Positions 35,435-47,514 of a DNA stretch of 64,000 nucleotides are shown here, piece after piece. The notes beneath the pieces are model-generated. The model was not told where the DNA came from. It searched no databases and worked only from the letters and a program-made list of their open reading frames with translations. The position numbers were made by a program, and so were the translations under genes. Each line of letters starts with the position of its first letter. The first letter of the stretch is position 1. Origin of the DNA: Gordionus sp. m RMFG-2023 (lineage: Eukaryota > Nematomorpha > Gordioida > Chordodea > Parachordodidae); the NCBI RefSeq assembly GCF_954871325.1, contig NC_088778.1, positions 10,301,882 through 10,365,881 of the forward strand, read 5' to 3'.

Positions 35435-36263
35435 TTATACAAAAAATTCGTCACTCAAATTTAAAACATTAACATCCCATGAATTTATACATAGGCATTG
35501 TTTTAACGTTGAGGCTGACATCCTATTCCTCTCCTTAGTAATGGTTGCGCCGGCTCGAGAAAAAATACGTTCGCTTGCTACGGACGTAGTTTGTTCGCAT
35601 AAGTAATCCTTGGCCATTGTCGACAGCTTTGGAAAACGATTAGCTTCGAGACCACCAATCTATAATATCAACAGAGATTTGAGCAACCGGATCTGTTAAA
35701 TATTCTTCGATTTCTTCTCCGTCTAAATTTGGCATAATGTATGATTTCCTTAATATAATATATTTAAAATTAAATTAAATATTTATTATATAATCAAATC
35801 CATTGTAAAATCTTGTAACAAAAATATTTTAAAAATGCCTATTTTGCAACTATATGCTTTATTAATTTTATAAGTTCTTAAGTCTCTATTTTTAAATGTT
35901 TAATAAATATTTATATTAACTCAAATAACTATCATAATTTTTGTTTAATGTAAGCATAATATTTAAATTTAGTCACTCCAATATAGCTTCAAAAATGTTT
36001 GCTAGAAGTTTTTATAATGAGTATTCTATATAATTAAGTATTTATATTTACCTTCTTAACTCATTCAGAATACTGACAGACATTAGATTGGATTCATTAT
36101 TATCCTCCTCCTCGAAATCATATATTGATTTCGATGTACCATAATCATCAAATACTTTTTTGAATTTTTCATAAAACCCAAGGTTATTTATGAAATTTGG
36201 TAAAAATGTTTTCTTATAAACCTCTAGATTTTTCTGATAGATGTTTAAATTAAAGGTCAGCAA
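35435..36263 (-). pseudogene. hAT transposase C-terminal half
   Basis: On the minus strand, 36263-36048 encodes a 71-residue acidic-tailed segment (NLEVYKKTFLPNFINN). After an AT-rich interval, 35735-35435 encodes PNLDGEEIEEYL, IIDWW, RFPKLSTMAKDYL, then TTSVASERIFSRAGATI and RMSASTLKQCLCINSW, the hAT dimerisation domain. The DWW...PxLxxMAxDYL...SERxFSxAG order is diagnostic. A frameshift lies just after the WW pair, near 35650. This is a different hAT lineage from the TTF-type copies. The RNase-H N-terminal catalytic part is missing. Confidence 0.85.
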
Positions 36264-36329
36264 CAGGCTAGTTATCTCCTGCCAGCCTATGCCCGGCTAT
36301 AAAAAATTATTTGAAATATTTTAACATCC

Positions 36330-36860
36330 TTACAATATATTTTTTTATCTATTTAATTTAAAAAAATTCGAAAAAACTTAAAAATGACGATTATGACAAT
36401 TTTCACTTTTCTAAAGTACATATTCACTGAAAATTTAATTTAACATGTTTACAATATACATTTTTACCTATTTGCTTCAAAAAAATTCGAAAAAACTTAA
36501 AAATGAAGATTATGACAATTGTCACTTTTCTAAGGTACATATTCACTGAAAATTTAATTTAACATGTTTACAATATTTATTTTTACCTATTTGCTTCAAA
36601 AAAATTCGAAAAAACTTAAAGATGACGATTATGACAATTGTCACTTTTCTAAGGTACATATTCACTGAAAATTTAATTTAACATGTTTACAATATATATT
36701 TTTACCTATTTGCTTCAAAAAAATTCGAAAAAACTTAAAGATGACGATTATGACAAATTTTAACGCAAGCCGACTCAGCAAGCCGACCCAACTAGCCGAC
36801 CCATCAAGCCGACCCATCAAGCCGACCCAACAAGCCGACCCAGCAAGCCGACCCATCTTT
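36330..36860 (-). repeat. Inverted satellite monomers and 14-bp GACCCA minisatellite
   Basis: About three and a half monomers read as the reverse complement of the 27-34 kb satellite (TGACGATTATGACAATTG repeated at about 117-bp spacing). They end at ATTTTAACGCAAGCCGAC and are followed by about seven units of AAGCCGACCCAxC. The 62-71 aa ORFs here are artefacts of the repeat. Confidence 0.92.
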
Positions 36861-37440
36861 TTCAATTGATAGAAAATTTTTTTAAATATTGCTCAGTTTT
36901 AATTGAAGTATTGTTTATAAATTTTTATGAATATATGATAAATCCAATTTATAAGCAAGGATACAGTACTTAACTTAAAAATCTCTTTCAATTGATAGAA
37001 ATTTTTTTTTAAATATTGCTCAGTTTTAATTGAAGTATTGTTTATAAATTTTTATGAATATTACTGATAAATTCCACAATTTATAAGCAAGGATACAGTA
37101 CTCAATATAAAAATCTCTTTTAATTGATACAATATTTTTTTTAAATATTGCTCAGATTTAGCTTGATATGACCCCAAAAACTTGCAACACATCTAAAATG
37201 TACTTTAAATACATCAGGTAGTAAATATTGCTCAGTTTTAACCTGATATGACCCAAAAAGCTTGCACCACTTATAAAAAGAATTTATAACATAAAAACTT
37301 ATACATCAAGCAGTATCAATATACTCATCTCTTTTAATTGATAGGAAATTTTTTTTAAATTTAACCTTTAACAAATTTCTTTTAACATGCTTAAAACTTT
37401 AAAAATAACATAGCAATTCAATTATGTCATTTAGATATTG
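36861..37440. repeat. Tandem repeat of about 128 bp, two and a half units, plus decayed derivatives
   Basis: Units contain TTTCAATTGATAGAAA, AATATTGCTCAGTTTTAA, TATGAATATTACTGATAAAT and GCAAGGATACAGTACT. A partial unit also lies at 26985-27023, on the other side of the satellite composite. Further AT-rich derivatives run up to the Ginger1 copy. Confidence 0.75.
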
Positions 37441-37599
37441 GTGGCGCAAGGAATGCGGCAAGATGTCATTGACTTTGTAAAATCATGCGACCTATGTCAA
37501 AGATACAATTCCCGATTTGACAAAACAAGCTTGGAAATGCAATCTATTCCTATTATATCTAAGGTTTAGACACAAATAGGGTTAGACCTATGTTCATTG

Positions 37600-39683
37600 C
37601 AGGGGCGTCGCTAGCCTTTACAATCTCAGGGGGCTCAACTAAAAAAAAAATTTACAGGAGCAAAGCCCCCTTAACCCCATTTTGCGGGCCTTCGGCCCGC
37701 TTTTGCCTAGCCTTCGGGCCGGGTTTGATATAATATATTATACTTTTTTAAAGTTTGGTAACTCTAAACAATAATTCAGAATTTCATATTTTGTCATTTA
37801 TTCTATTTTGCATACAAAATAAACTAGCATAAATAATTAAAATAATACAAGGCATTTCTAAAAATAATATTTTTAATACAAAATCTATTTATTAGTATAA
37901 AATATTTTCGCTGATATAGCGGTCCCTTAGATAGTCACCGATAGCCAGGTCGCCTACATCATCGTAAAAAGGGGGGATCACGCTCGCCAGCTTGCTAAGT
38001 CCTAAATTTTGCGTCTAAAGAATTAAAGTGATAAAAAAAGGTTAATTAATTTATACATATGCCTCAATTGATAATGGTTTTTAAAAACCACATAAGACTA
38101 TATAATTCTTAGCAAATTACATTGACAAAAGGTCATAAAACTAATATACTCTCTGTTGCCATTTTAGACAATGTTTTATAGAATGGACTAATAAGGAAAA
38201 ATTTATAGGCCTTATTAAATCAACAAATCTCGAAGAAGAGAATATAATCGACCAACCCAAATCATAAACCTATTAGAGCTTCCTCTTAGATGACCTGATG
38301 GAAGCTAGATAAGTAATCGAGAAAATTATTGTGAGATATTAAATTTCCAAAAGATTATCTTCCATTTTTAATGATATATAAACGACTACACAGTTGACCA
38401 TTATTGCTTATCTAAAATATGGAATCATATGCTCTCAGCAGCTGTAATAATAATCTTAAATTACAAAGCCACACTAATAATAGATGCTGGTTAATTTGCA
38501 GTCATAGCCATGACACTCACGATGGTAACCCATATCAGAATTTATTATGTTAGATAAATTGATAAAACAAAAACACTAAAAATAATTAGAAGAAATTGTG
38601 CAAATATATTGAAACCTTGAGTTATTTACACAGCAAGGATGCCATATTAGAAATGGAACATTTTCTGACTATAAAATAAGGACCAGAATGATACGATGAA
38701 ACAACTAAGAATTTATATATTGTCGTACCACCTCTAGTTGGTATATTATATCTTAAAATAATAGTAGTTTGTAATAATATCAAAAATATACTTGATTTAA
38801 AAATTTAACTCAAAACTGTTTTTCGAAAAAGAAAAAAATAGCTTTCCTAAAAACACGTAAAAAAGAGAAGAAAAGATATCTAATTTATTACATCCATTGT
38901 GGGATGAATAATAAGACATTTAGTTTTAATAATATTTTAAATAAATAGATGGCGTTAAATAATTGAATGCAAATTTTTACTTATATTTATTATCAAAAGA
39001 ATTTATTAGTAAGATTTTAAAATATTAACTGTAATATATTATATAACTCTCAAATACGTCTGTAAAAATGGCATTTTACTTAATATTTATAAATAATTAT
39101 ATATTATAGAGGATTATAAACTATATGTCTACTTACTTTTTATAAATAAATCTCTTATACTTATTTGGGTTTGGACTTTGAAAATAATTTTAGGAAGAGA
39201 CATGATAATTAAATTTAAAAATCAATAATATAGTTGATTAGTGATTTTGAAATAGGCTAGTTACAATATTAAATTTGTTAATTTTCAATTAATAAATGAT
39301 TATATTTATTTAATTAGGGTTATATAATAATTTAAATAATAAAAGTCAATTAAGCTTCAACGGTAATATTTAGTGAGTGATATTGATATATTTTATAATA
39401 TGATTGCAAGCTAACATAGTGAAAATATAATTTATATGTATTTATCTAATCTAATAATTAAAATAGTATTCATTTAATAAAAATTTAGATAGTCTTATTA
39501 ATTTTTAAATAATAAAATTAAATCTATATATTACTCAATAGAATTATAAAAGAAATCGTTCAGGGGGAAATTAAAAAAATTTATTTTTAGTTCAAGGGGA
39601 TATTAAAGAGCAATTTTAAAAAAAAATTTTTGCTTCAGGGGGCTCGAGCCCCTGCGCACCCCTTCCCACTAGTTAAGCCACTG
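37600..39683. mobile_element. Non-autonomous hAT element, 2084 bp, inside Ginger1 integrase
   Basis: The left end is CAGGGGCGTCGCTAGCC and the right end, inverted, is CAGTGGCTTAACTAGTGG. Flanks gttcattg (37592-37599) and gtttattg (39684-39691) match at seven of eight positions. A hairpin GCGGGCC-TTC-GGCCCGC lies at 37683-37699. The interior is AT-rich and I see no transposase. TIRs of this type (CAGxGGCGTAGC) also bound the 335-bp element at 55822. Confidence 0.88.
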
Positions 39684-40939
39684 GTTTATTGCCAGAGAGC
39701 ATTGATGGATACAAATATATTGCTGTTGATTATTTTTCAAAATATATCGAACAGCCTTTAAAGGATAAGACAGCCCATTCAGTGATCCACTTTTTATATT
39801 CACTGTTATGCAGGCATGGCAGAGTCAAGGTTGATGAAATTTTTATAATATAATGATATTTATCATATATATAATAAATATTTATTTTTATTATTTAGAG
39901 AACCAAATACAGATCTTGATAATCTTTCTGACATAGAGTTTGAATGCAATTACCAAAAAATGGCAAACAATATGAAAGGCATATTCAAGACTACAACAAA
40001 AATTATTGTAAAGGCTCAACTTAAGCAGCAACTAGATTATAAAACTCGTAATGCTGCTAAGAATGCACTTTATCACATAAATGATAAAGTGCTTGTTTGG
40101 AATAATCGTCGGGCTGACAGGAAAGGAGGGAAAATGTTGCAGACTTAGGTAGGTCCATATACAATTGTTAAAATTGTTAATAGTAAAATTATTAATTTTT
40201 AACAAAATATTTATACATATTTAGGCAATGTAGAAATCGTTTTCAACAGGAAAAATTTTACATATTAAAGCTAATATAAGTAATTTAAAGCACTATATAT
40301 ATGGAAACAAATGTATTATTTTTTAAATATATGAATATAACTTTTTTAATAGTAAAAGTCAAAAAAATTGCACATTGTACAACTATAGAGGGTGTTCAAG
40401 ATCAAGGTAATATATTAAGTTAATTCATAAAATAATATTGAACAAATAATTAAGTTTGTAGGCTTCTTAAAACTATAGTTAGAGAAGGAGAAGGTAAACA
40501 AATGCATTTGGAAAAAAGAAAAATATATTTTTAATTATTATATTTCCATTAGAAGAAGCACTATTTGAAGAAATATCCTGTGGAATAATAAAGTTTCAGG
40601 AGAAAGTTTTATTTTTTTAAAATTGGAAAAATTTTATTTTTAATAAAGCTAAAATTCTAGAGTTGGAAATTAGAAAGGAGGATACTAAAATAAACCGTGT
40701 CAAAAGAAAGGGTATAATATATAAAATTATTTAATATATTTTTTTGGATACAGATACATTTAGTGAAGATCCAATAATAGCCTTTAAAAGTTTAGTGAGA
40801 GAGGAAGGATATAGGTGTACAAGATCAGGGTAGTAATATTTTTTTAAAATATGTTATTATTTAATTATCAATTTATATGACGAAATGATTGTGGATGCAA
40901 TAATACCAAAGAAAATTGGTAAACTTTTGCCCACAAAAA

Positions 40940-41456
40940 AGAACTGAAAGGTATACCACTCTACACGGTTCAATTTCAAAGTAATTGGCCGTTATCCTAA
41001 GATAAAATGTGGTATATTAAAAGAGATTTTCACAACCGATCATATTGTGGGTGATGGGAACTGTTTTTTTAGGTTAGTATCTTTATATAATATTTAATTA
41101 TTTACCATGTTTATAGGTGTGTAATTCAAAATATATCAAATAGCCAGGATAATTATAATTACCTGAGGGAGGAATGCGTTCTGGAACGAAGATTTCAAAC
41201 TGGAAATGGGAAAATTTATAGGATATCCTGTAGAGGAATACCAGTTAACAGAAATGTTATGGGAAAAGGTGTTTGGGCAACAGAGGTGAAAATATTATCT
41301 ATGGCCACATTGTTGCAGACAAATATATTAATCTATACCCAATATAAGTGGGCTTATCATTCGCCCATAAAAATTTTTAATAATATTAAAATATTTAAAG
41401 AATATTTATTTAGCAATGAAAATAACAATCATTTTGTTAGAATTATATCAATGTGA
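40940..41456 (+). pseudogene. OTU cysteine protease domain of the second Ginger1
   Basis: The catalytic Cys motif VGDGNCFFR lies at about 41048-41074, followed by a GT donor. The next exon (from about 41117) reads CVIQNISNSQDNYNYL, then VWATEVKILSMATLL and NNHFVRIISM, with the His of the catalytic pair. A stop at 41454 fits the C-terminus. Compared with the minus-strand copy at 18251-18850, the WAtExxxxxMATxL block is conserved. A stop separates it from upstream coding near 40945. Confidence 0.75.
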
Positions 41457-41901
41457 TTATCTATTCTAATATTTTTATATATTATAATTATTGCAATTTA
41501 GTTTAAAGATAATCGGTAAGCATCTTTTTGTTAAATGTTTGTGCAATTTATATTTTTTATTAATAGTTATTTTTATAAAAAGTACAATAGTTTGACATCC
41601 TTTTTATCAGTTGAATTCTATTCAATTGCAAATTTAAATTATATTTATTGCATTTTATATATTTTTTTTAATACTTTATCTTTTTCTTAAATGTTATTCA
41701 ATCGCGAACGAATTTATACAATTTATTTATTGCATTTTATATTCTTTATTAATAGTTATTTTTATAAAAATAACGAAAAAAAATAAATGATTATCAAAAC
41801 TAATAAGGTTGGTTCAAATCTAAATATAAGAATAAGTCCCCCTTCTGCAAGAAAGTTTCTTTCTTTCTTACTTTCTCTCTAACTTTTTTTAATATATATA
41901 T
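41457..41901. other. AT-rich spacer, probably Ginger1 3' non-coding DNA
   Basis: AT-rich with two related TTTATTAATAGTTATTTTTA blocks near 41557 and 41743. No terminal TGTAACG motif was found. Confidence 0.4.
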
Positions 41902-42263
41902 ATGTTAGCATCAAAGTGTTACTTATTCAACTTTAAACATATTTTGAGCGCGTTTTTAGGAAATGTGTTCCATCATGTTTGGAATACCTTACCCTATGGA
42001 TTTTTAGACAATTTTTTTCATAAACTTTTAAAACTAATGTAATTTATATTCGATTTTCCATATATTTTTTTATATAAATTATAAAATGACTCAAAGGTTA
42101 ACGGCAAAATTGTCTACAATCCATAAGATAGGTATTCCAAAACATGATAGAATATATATCGGTAAAATTGGATTTTTTAATTTATTAAAACGAGTTCAAA
42201 GAATATGATTTAAAGTTGCAAAAATAACACATTGGCGGAAAAACACACATTGGCGCTAACATG
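41902..42263. mobile_element. Long-TIR foldback MITE, about 362 bp
   Basis: Arms begin ATGTTAGC and end GCTAACAT. Inside, AACTTTAAACATATT pairs with AATATGATTTAAAGTT, and GTTTGGAATACCTTACCC pairs with GATAGGTATTCCAAAAC, giving arms of about 140 bp. No ORF. Possible TA flanks suggest a Tc1/mariner-like family, but this is weak. Confidence 0.75.
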
Positions 42264-43541
42264 TACATACCTATTATTCCTTCTTAAATTTATCGCAATA
42301 TTTATTTCGTTTAAAAAAAAAAAGAATGAAAGAAAGGCTTATCATTTCGCACCCTTCCTCGTATTGGGGACAGCAAGCGGCGCGAAAATCGACGACAGGC
42401 GATAATTCCGCGTTAATAGGCCTTTGGTCGAACCATCTGTTGTTTATGGACATGAGGGCTTTATCGGCGCTCTCACTTTTTCTGAACTACATAATGCAAT
42501 TATTTTTTTTTAATAAAATTTAATTTAATGTTTTCAAATCAAAATTTCAATTTATTTTTTGAAATTTACGAAATCGAATTTGGTAGCACGATGTATAAAT
42601 GCGCAAATCGTCCATTTTTATATAAAAAAAATTTTTGACCGCACCCATACTTATTTCAGCATTTGAAAAGAAAAATTTTAAATAGCTGTTCCGAATGAGT
42701 GGTTTTTCCGATTTAAGAAATAAATAAATAATAGGCATAAGTGCACCCTTACCCCTCATTCGCGGTTAGCGAGAATTCGCCGCGGATAATACAAATCTGC
42801 CGTGAAATTCGCCCCAACTGTGAATGAGTGGGTTACGCGTAATCCTAAGATATTACCCACCCCTTACGTCAAAGATGGTGCCCAGATTGCTTTTCCGAAT
42901 ATAATAAAGAAACTATGAACAAATAATTTACTCATTTTAAGAAAGCTTATAGGAGACATAATACTAATATAATTATAAAGGTTAAGATTCGATATTGAAT
43001 ATCGAAGGCTACTACGCTGCTAACCATCATATCCGACATTTTGAAAATGGTATCATATTAAACCTCAAAAATACTTCGCAGACTTAAACGATTACTTTTC
43101 ATAAAAAAAAATAAAAAAGATAAGAAATTATTTCTGGGGTAACACGTTAAATGGCGACTCCTTCTCAAGAAGCCTTGATGATGGAATTCGTTCCATTGCT
43201 GCTAGATCCTCATTTTTTTTAAAATTGGATGCTGAGATCTACAAATTAAGGTTGGGTATCAATGGCGGAATCGAAATCGCGCGTACCCGTATAGCGCTTA
43301 CAAATTGAGGGTATACGATTTATATTTGCGATTCGAAATAAACAAACAACAAAAAAATGTAAGAGGTTTGGGTTTATTGAGATAATATATTTTACGTAAC
43401 GATAAAATCGGAGACAATTTTGAATCGAAATTCTTTACTCGCGATTCAAAGGCGGCGTTAAAATGACGCAATTTAAACGCGTTTATTAGAATATAAAAAA
43501 AAATGGCTTGTTAGATTTCAACAGTGACGACGCGCCCAAAG
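42264..43541. other. Spacer with unusually high CpG content
   Basis: Between about 42320 and 43480 CpG is clearly commoner than elsewhere (for example AAGCGGCGCGAAAATCGACG at 42374, GTTAGCGAGAATTCGCCGCG near 42765). No protein domain or RNA gene was recognised in the short ORFs. It could be less decayed unique DNA or a regulatory region; I cannot tell. Confidence 0.4.
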
Positions 43542-43766
43542 TAGTGTTGTTAAAGGGCTCGAATTTGAGCCGATATTTACAAAACGGCTAACTCAATATT
43601 TTCAGAAAAATCTTGCTCAAGCCTCGAGATTTCGTCAATAGGTGTCCAAACCTTTCTGTCATCTACGAGCAAAATCTTTAGGCTCGCACAATATTTCCCT
43701 GAATAAAAAATCGAGTTTGTCCGTTTTTAACGCATCGACTCAAATCGAACCGTTTAAACCACACTA
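43542..43766. mobile_element. hAT-like MITE, TAGTGTTGTTAAA termini
   Basis: Left end TAGTGTTGTTAAAGGG and inverted right end TAGTGTGGTTTAAACGG give imperfect TIRs over 225 bp. The interior (CCTCGAGATTTCG, TGTCCAAACC, CATCTACGAGCAAAATC) recurs inverted at 45480-45560. Flanking octamers do not match well, so the superfamily is a guess. Confidence 0.55.
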
Positions 43767-44237
43767 GCTCCGATCCGCATCACAAGAGGAATGCGTGTGA
43801 TGTTTAATAAATGGATGCCTCCAATCTCTCGTGCCATCTATGAGAAAAATTTTGAACTTAACCGTTAAACCATTTATCTCGTTTTTATTTTACTACTAGT
43901 TCGGGAAGCAAATTTAAAAATTGTTTTTGTAAAATAAATATTAATTTTAAAAAAAATCATTGCCAATAACGAAATAAACATATATATAAGTAAAAGCGTA
44001 AAATTTTTATCTTTTATTACCCCCAAAAAAATTAATATATAAATTGGAGAACAACTTAATATTAATATCCTTTTAAATAAATAAATAAGGAGGGGAAAAA
44101 AATATATATATAATAGATACGTTTGCAAAATTTTCGAGACCCCCCCCCCACCCCGAATGTAATAAACCCTTTTGTACTAGAAGAAATAATGCATAATTCG
44201 TATTGAATGCCTAAAAGGAATTGAACAGAACCTATAC
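43767..44237. other. Spacer
   Basis: A partial copy of the same repeat (CATCTATGAGAAAAATTTTG) lies near 43835. The rest is AT-rich with a C-run at 44142-44149. The short ORFs carry no recognised domain. Confidence 0.4.
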
Positions 44238-44437
44238 CAGAGACCTGCAGCATTTTAATTTTATTAAATTTACCCGGGCCGGGTCTTTTTTAAAAAAAAT
44301 ATCCGGCCGGGTCGAGCCGAATATTTTAACCAAATATTTGAAATCGCCATCATTAGTTGTAAAAATCGAAAATAAATAAAATATATTTTAAAAAAATCCG
44401 GGCCGAGCCGTACATATGGTACCTCTGCAGGTCTCTG
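44238..44437. mobile_element. 200-bp hAT MITE with perfect TIR and TSD
   Basis: A perfect 13-bp inverted terminus CAGAGACCTGCAG and a perfect 8-bp duplication acctatac (44230-44237, 44438-44445). Subterminal CCCGGGCCGGG and GGGCCGAGCC blocks resemble the GATCTGCA family. Both the perfect TIR and the perfect TSD suggest a relatively young insertion. Confidence 0.93.
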
Positions 44438-44445
44438 ACCTATAC

Positions 44446-45563
44446 ACATTTTTTGTTCTCAGCTAATTTAAATCCCGTTTCGTATTCGGGATATGAAATT
44501 GGGGTTCGGAATCGCCATTTTTAAATCTTAACCATCCGATTCGACCGAAAATATATTCCAACATTGTATAAGATAAGAGTACCAATACTCTCCGAATTTT
44601 CGGACAATTTTGACTGTGACAAGTTGAAATAAATGACAAAAGTTCATGGCAAAAAAAAATTAAGTGAAATTTATAGGGTAGGTATTTATTCTAGGCACAC
44701 TGGAATACATTTCCGGTCAAATTAGAATTTTTCAAATTTAAAATGCGCCACAAGTAAAAAGATATAAAAGTGAGTGATTTCCAACTCCTAGACATTAAAT
44801 ATAATATGGATGTAGGCTCGGGAAATTTATTTTACTGCTGACCTGGGCAGGGCGTGATCAAAAAAATTAAGGTCTGAAGGTCACTGATACCGATACAATA
44901 TGGCATATATAATTATATTAAAATAAATTGTAATTTAAGACCATATATTTGTTAAGTAGCACTTTCCTGCTGACACTCTACTTTTTAAATTTGGCTAGAT
45001 TTTTTTTTAAATAATTTAATTGTAAAACTTTCGCGATAAAATATTTTTTCATTTTACCATTTATTATATAATTACATCTTTTATTTACGCATTTTTTCCT
45101 TTCGTAAAAATTTGAGAGAAGACTTAAAAAAATAACGATTATGATTAAAATTGCTACTTTATTTTATGATTAATCTTCATTGAAATCATAATTTTACTCC
45201 GTTATCTTCAAAATTTATTTAAAAAAAAATAAATAATCACCCAACCTTATTTCAATTATACAATAACTAGGGTTTGTACTGTTACCACTTTTTTGGTGGC
45301 GGATCTGATTCGACATTAAATTGATATCGGTCTATTACCGATCCTGTATATATATCCGATTTTGTATTCTGCAAACATACTGATCTTTTATTTAATTTTT
45401 AATGCATACATATAGGGTTGCAAAATAGCTTCATTCGAACCGGTTTTTAAAACCGCTTAACTCGGTATTTTATCCAGAAAGGTCTTACGCAAGCCTGGAA
45501 GATTGTGCTCATAGATGGCCCTAGGGTTTGGACAACTATAAGCGAAATTTCGAGGCTTAGGGT
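44446..45563. other. Spacer with decayed satellite monomer
   Basis: Around 45110-45240 a decayed single copy of the satellite is visible (AATAACGATTATGATTAAA, then ATCTTCATTGAAATCATAATTT spaced as in the monomer). An inverted copy of the 43620-43720 repeat sits at 45480-45560. No gene recognised. Confidence 0.45.
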
Positions 45564-45621
45564 ACTGGCGGTTGCCCTCCCACTTATCCTACACCCTTCA
45601 TGTGTCTTCACAGAGTCGGAT

Positions 45622-45657
<36 letters not shown>

Positions 45658-45672
45658 ATTCTGCCAAGCCCG
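45564..45672 (-). pseudogene. 28S rRNA fragment (downstream half of the gene)
   Basis: The minus strand reads CGGGCTTGGCAGAATTAGCG, then GGGGAAAGAAGACCCTGTTG and GAGCTTGACTCTAATCCGAC, ending at GTAGGATAAGTGGGAGG, a well-conserved stretch of animal 28S with a few changes. It is a bare 109-bp piece inside repeat DNA, so it is a dispersed rDNA scrap. Confidence 0.92.
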
Positions 45673-47034
45673 GCTAAGATATCAGTTAAAAAAATCGGGT
45701 GAAATGGAGGCGATCGTTATATAACTACATACAACAACTCATCTCGCCTATTTTTTTAATAGTGTTACATCTATAATTTAAAACTATACCAAAAAAATCA
45801 TTAAAATATATTATAATGAATCGGTTATAGTTCATATTCACGAATCGAAAAAGTATATAAAATATTTTGTTTTTTTATTGATAAATCAACTTATTGAAAA
45901 ATAATAATATTAATTTATTTACATAATAAGTAATATAAATAAAATAGCATTATGAAAATAATAATTTTTTTTTTTTAATGAAGACGCCATTTAATGGGAT
46001 AGGAAAATTTTTTATGATATAGGCCGATAACCGATATTTATAAAAGGTTGAAATAATGGCCCGACCCAGTAAAAATATCGATGCAACTCCCATTATAACC
46101 TATTCGCTTCAAAAAAATTTCTAAGAAATACAAATTTAAAACTTACTCCGTAAGAAAAATTATAATATTTCATTTAAACTATTGTTAAATAAAATAATAA
46201 AATTATAAACAAATCAACCAGGATTTAAAATCAATAAAGATTTTATAACCTTAAATTTATACGAAAGATTTAGATCACAAAGGTATTATTTTTAAAAAAA
46301 AAGTGACAAAAATAATTATAAATATACTAACCAAATACATATATTTGTAAATTAAAAATAAAATCTAACCCATAAAACCAATTTATTTAAATTATATTTT
46401 TATTTTAAGTTATATAAATAGTGATTTATATTTTATTTATATTATTCGGCCCAGTGACCATTAGGTTGGGGTAAATTCAAGGTCGATTTTTTGACCCTCG
46501 CTTAGAACGGGGTTAATTTTTAAGACACTGCCTGGTTCAAAAAAATACTGATCATTTAACAACACTAATTTTCAGTGATTGACTAAAATATATACATTAG
46601 AAAAAGTATCAATGAACTGTTGAAACTCATTACTTATATAAGTTCTATTACTATTGATAAATCTTGAACATTTATTTCACCTTTATTATTTGATAAAAAA
46701 AGTCAATTTTGCTAAAACATTTTTTTAAATATGAGTGTTTTGGAGTGCTCATGGCAATTATTTTTTATATAGGGCTTGTTATGGGGTTGGAGCTAAAGGG
46801 GTCAGTATAATGAGGTAATCAGTTTTGGAGGTTTTATGTTGGACATTATATATAATTTTTTTTTTTAAATATTACAATTATGATTTGTATTATACCGTAA
46901 TATTATATATATTGGGTATGAAAACATTATAAACAGATATAAATAATTAACCTAGATGTTTTTATTCTTTAAATATGCCTTATTAACTGTAACAAAAAGA
47001 TTTAGTTGGTTTAGAAATGTCGATCATTCATAAC
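45673..47034. other. AT-rich spacer with repeat scraps
   Basis: Includes a TTTAACAACACT motif near 46557 and a satellite-like scrap near 46100. A GGGTTGGGG-type stretch at 46765-46800 has no ORF of note. No exon of the neighbouring U2AF35-like gene was found here. Confidence 0.4.
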
Positions 47035-47514
47035 CAGGGTTGCAATGTCTCCCCCAATCAGGGGGCGCAGACATCTCTCTCCCGCAAAAATCTACAGCAA
47101 TTTTTTAATATCTACCGCAATTTTTTTAAAAAAGTATTTTAATGTTTTTAATATATAAATAATGATTTTGAGAGACATTAATTGATTATTTTTATATATT
47201 TAAAATAAATTTAAATATTTATTCGAAAAACATGTCTAGTTTGTAAATTTCTTTCTATCCTGTTTTATTTTTATCCAATAATAAATCAACATCATTTCAT
47301 TCATGTAAGTCAGTACAGTGGAGTATATCAACATCGATTGCAATACAAAAATATTCTCAAAAATAATAAATAATACAGATGCAACTACGTTTGCGGAAAT
47401 CGTATACATCTATCATGTAGTTTAACATTCACAGATCTATATCATCACAATGTGGGTCAAATCATTTTCTCATGATATTTAACGACTCCAATATAAGTGC
47501 AAACCTTACTTATG

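Larger units (their letters stand above)
27024..36860. mobile_element. Composite: hAT transposase between inverted satellite-bearing ends
   Basis: The left side reads GGGTCGG/GGCTTG repeats (27040-27222) followed by satellite in forward orientation. The right side reads inverted satellite (36330-36755) followed by GCAAGCCGACCCA repeats (36765-36855). The junction sequence TTGCGTTAAAATTTGTCATA is mirrored at both ends. A hAT transposase lies between (35435-36263). Flanking DNA on both sides carries the same direct sequence TATGAATATTACTGATAAAT, so the block seems inserted into that repeat. The whole-element interpretation is inference; the mirrored ends are directly visible. Confidence 0.6.
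37445..41456 (+). mobile_element. Second Ginger1 copy (integrase + OTU), interrupted
   Basis: Integrase zinc-finger residues SCDLCQRYNSRFDK appear near 37480. Further integrase sequence (YKYIAVDYFSKYIEQPLKDK) follows the hAT insert near 39720, then DRKGGKMLQ and VGPYTIVKIV (the GPY motif) near 40120-40170. Several small exons lie at 40360-40830, and the OTU domain at 40960-41456 has GDGNCFFR and NNHFVRI. The order matches the copy at 16618-22162. Neither end of this copy could be located. It is incomplete and broken at several places, besides carrying a 2-kb hAT element. Confidence 0.8.

Noticed and set aside
43840-43890. DKWFNG-like codons on the minus strand as a further U2AF35 exon
   Set aside because: The words fall in a dispersed repeat (CATCTATGAG...AACCGTTAAACC) with a stop immediately after; coincidence.
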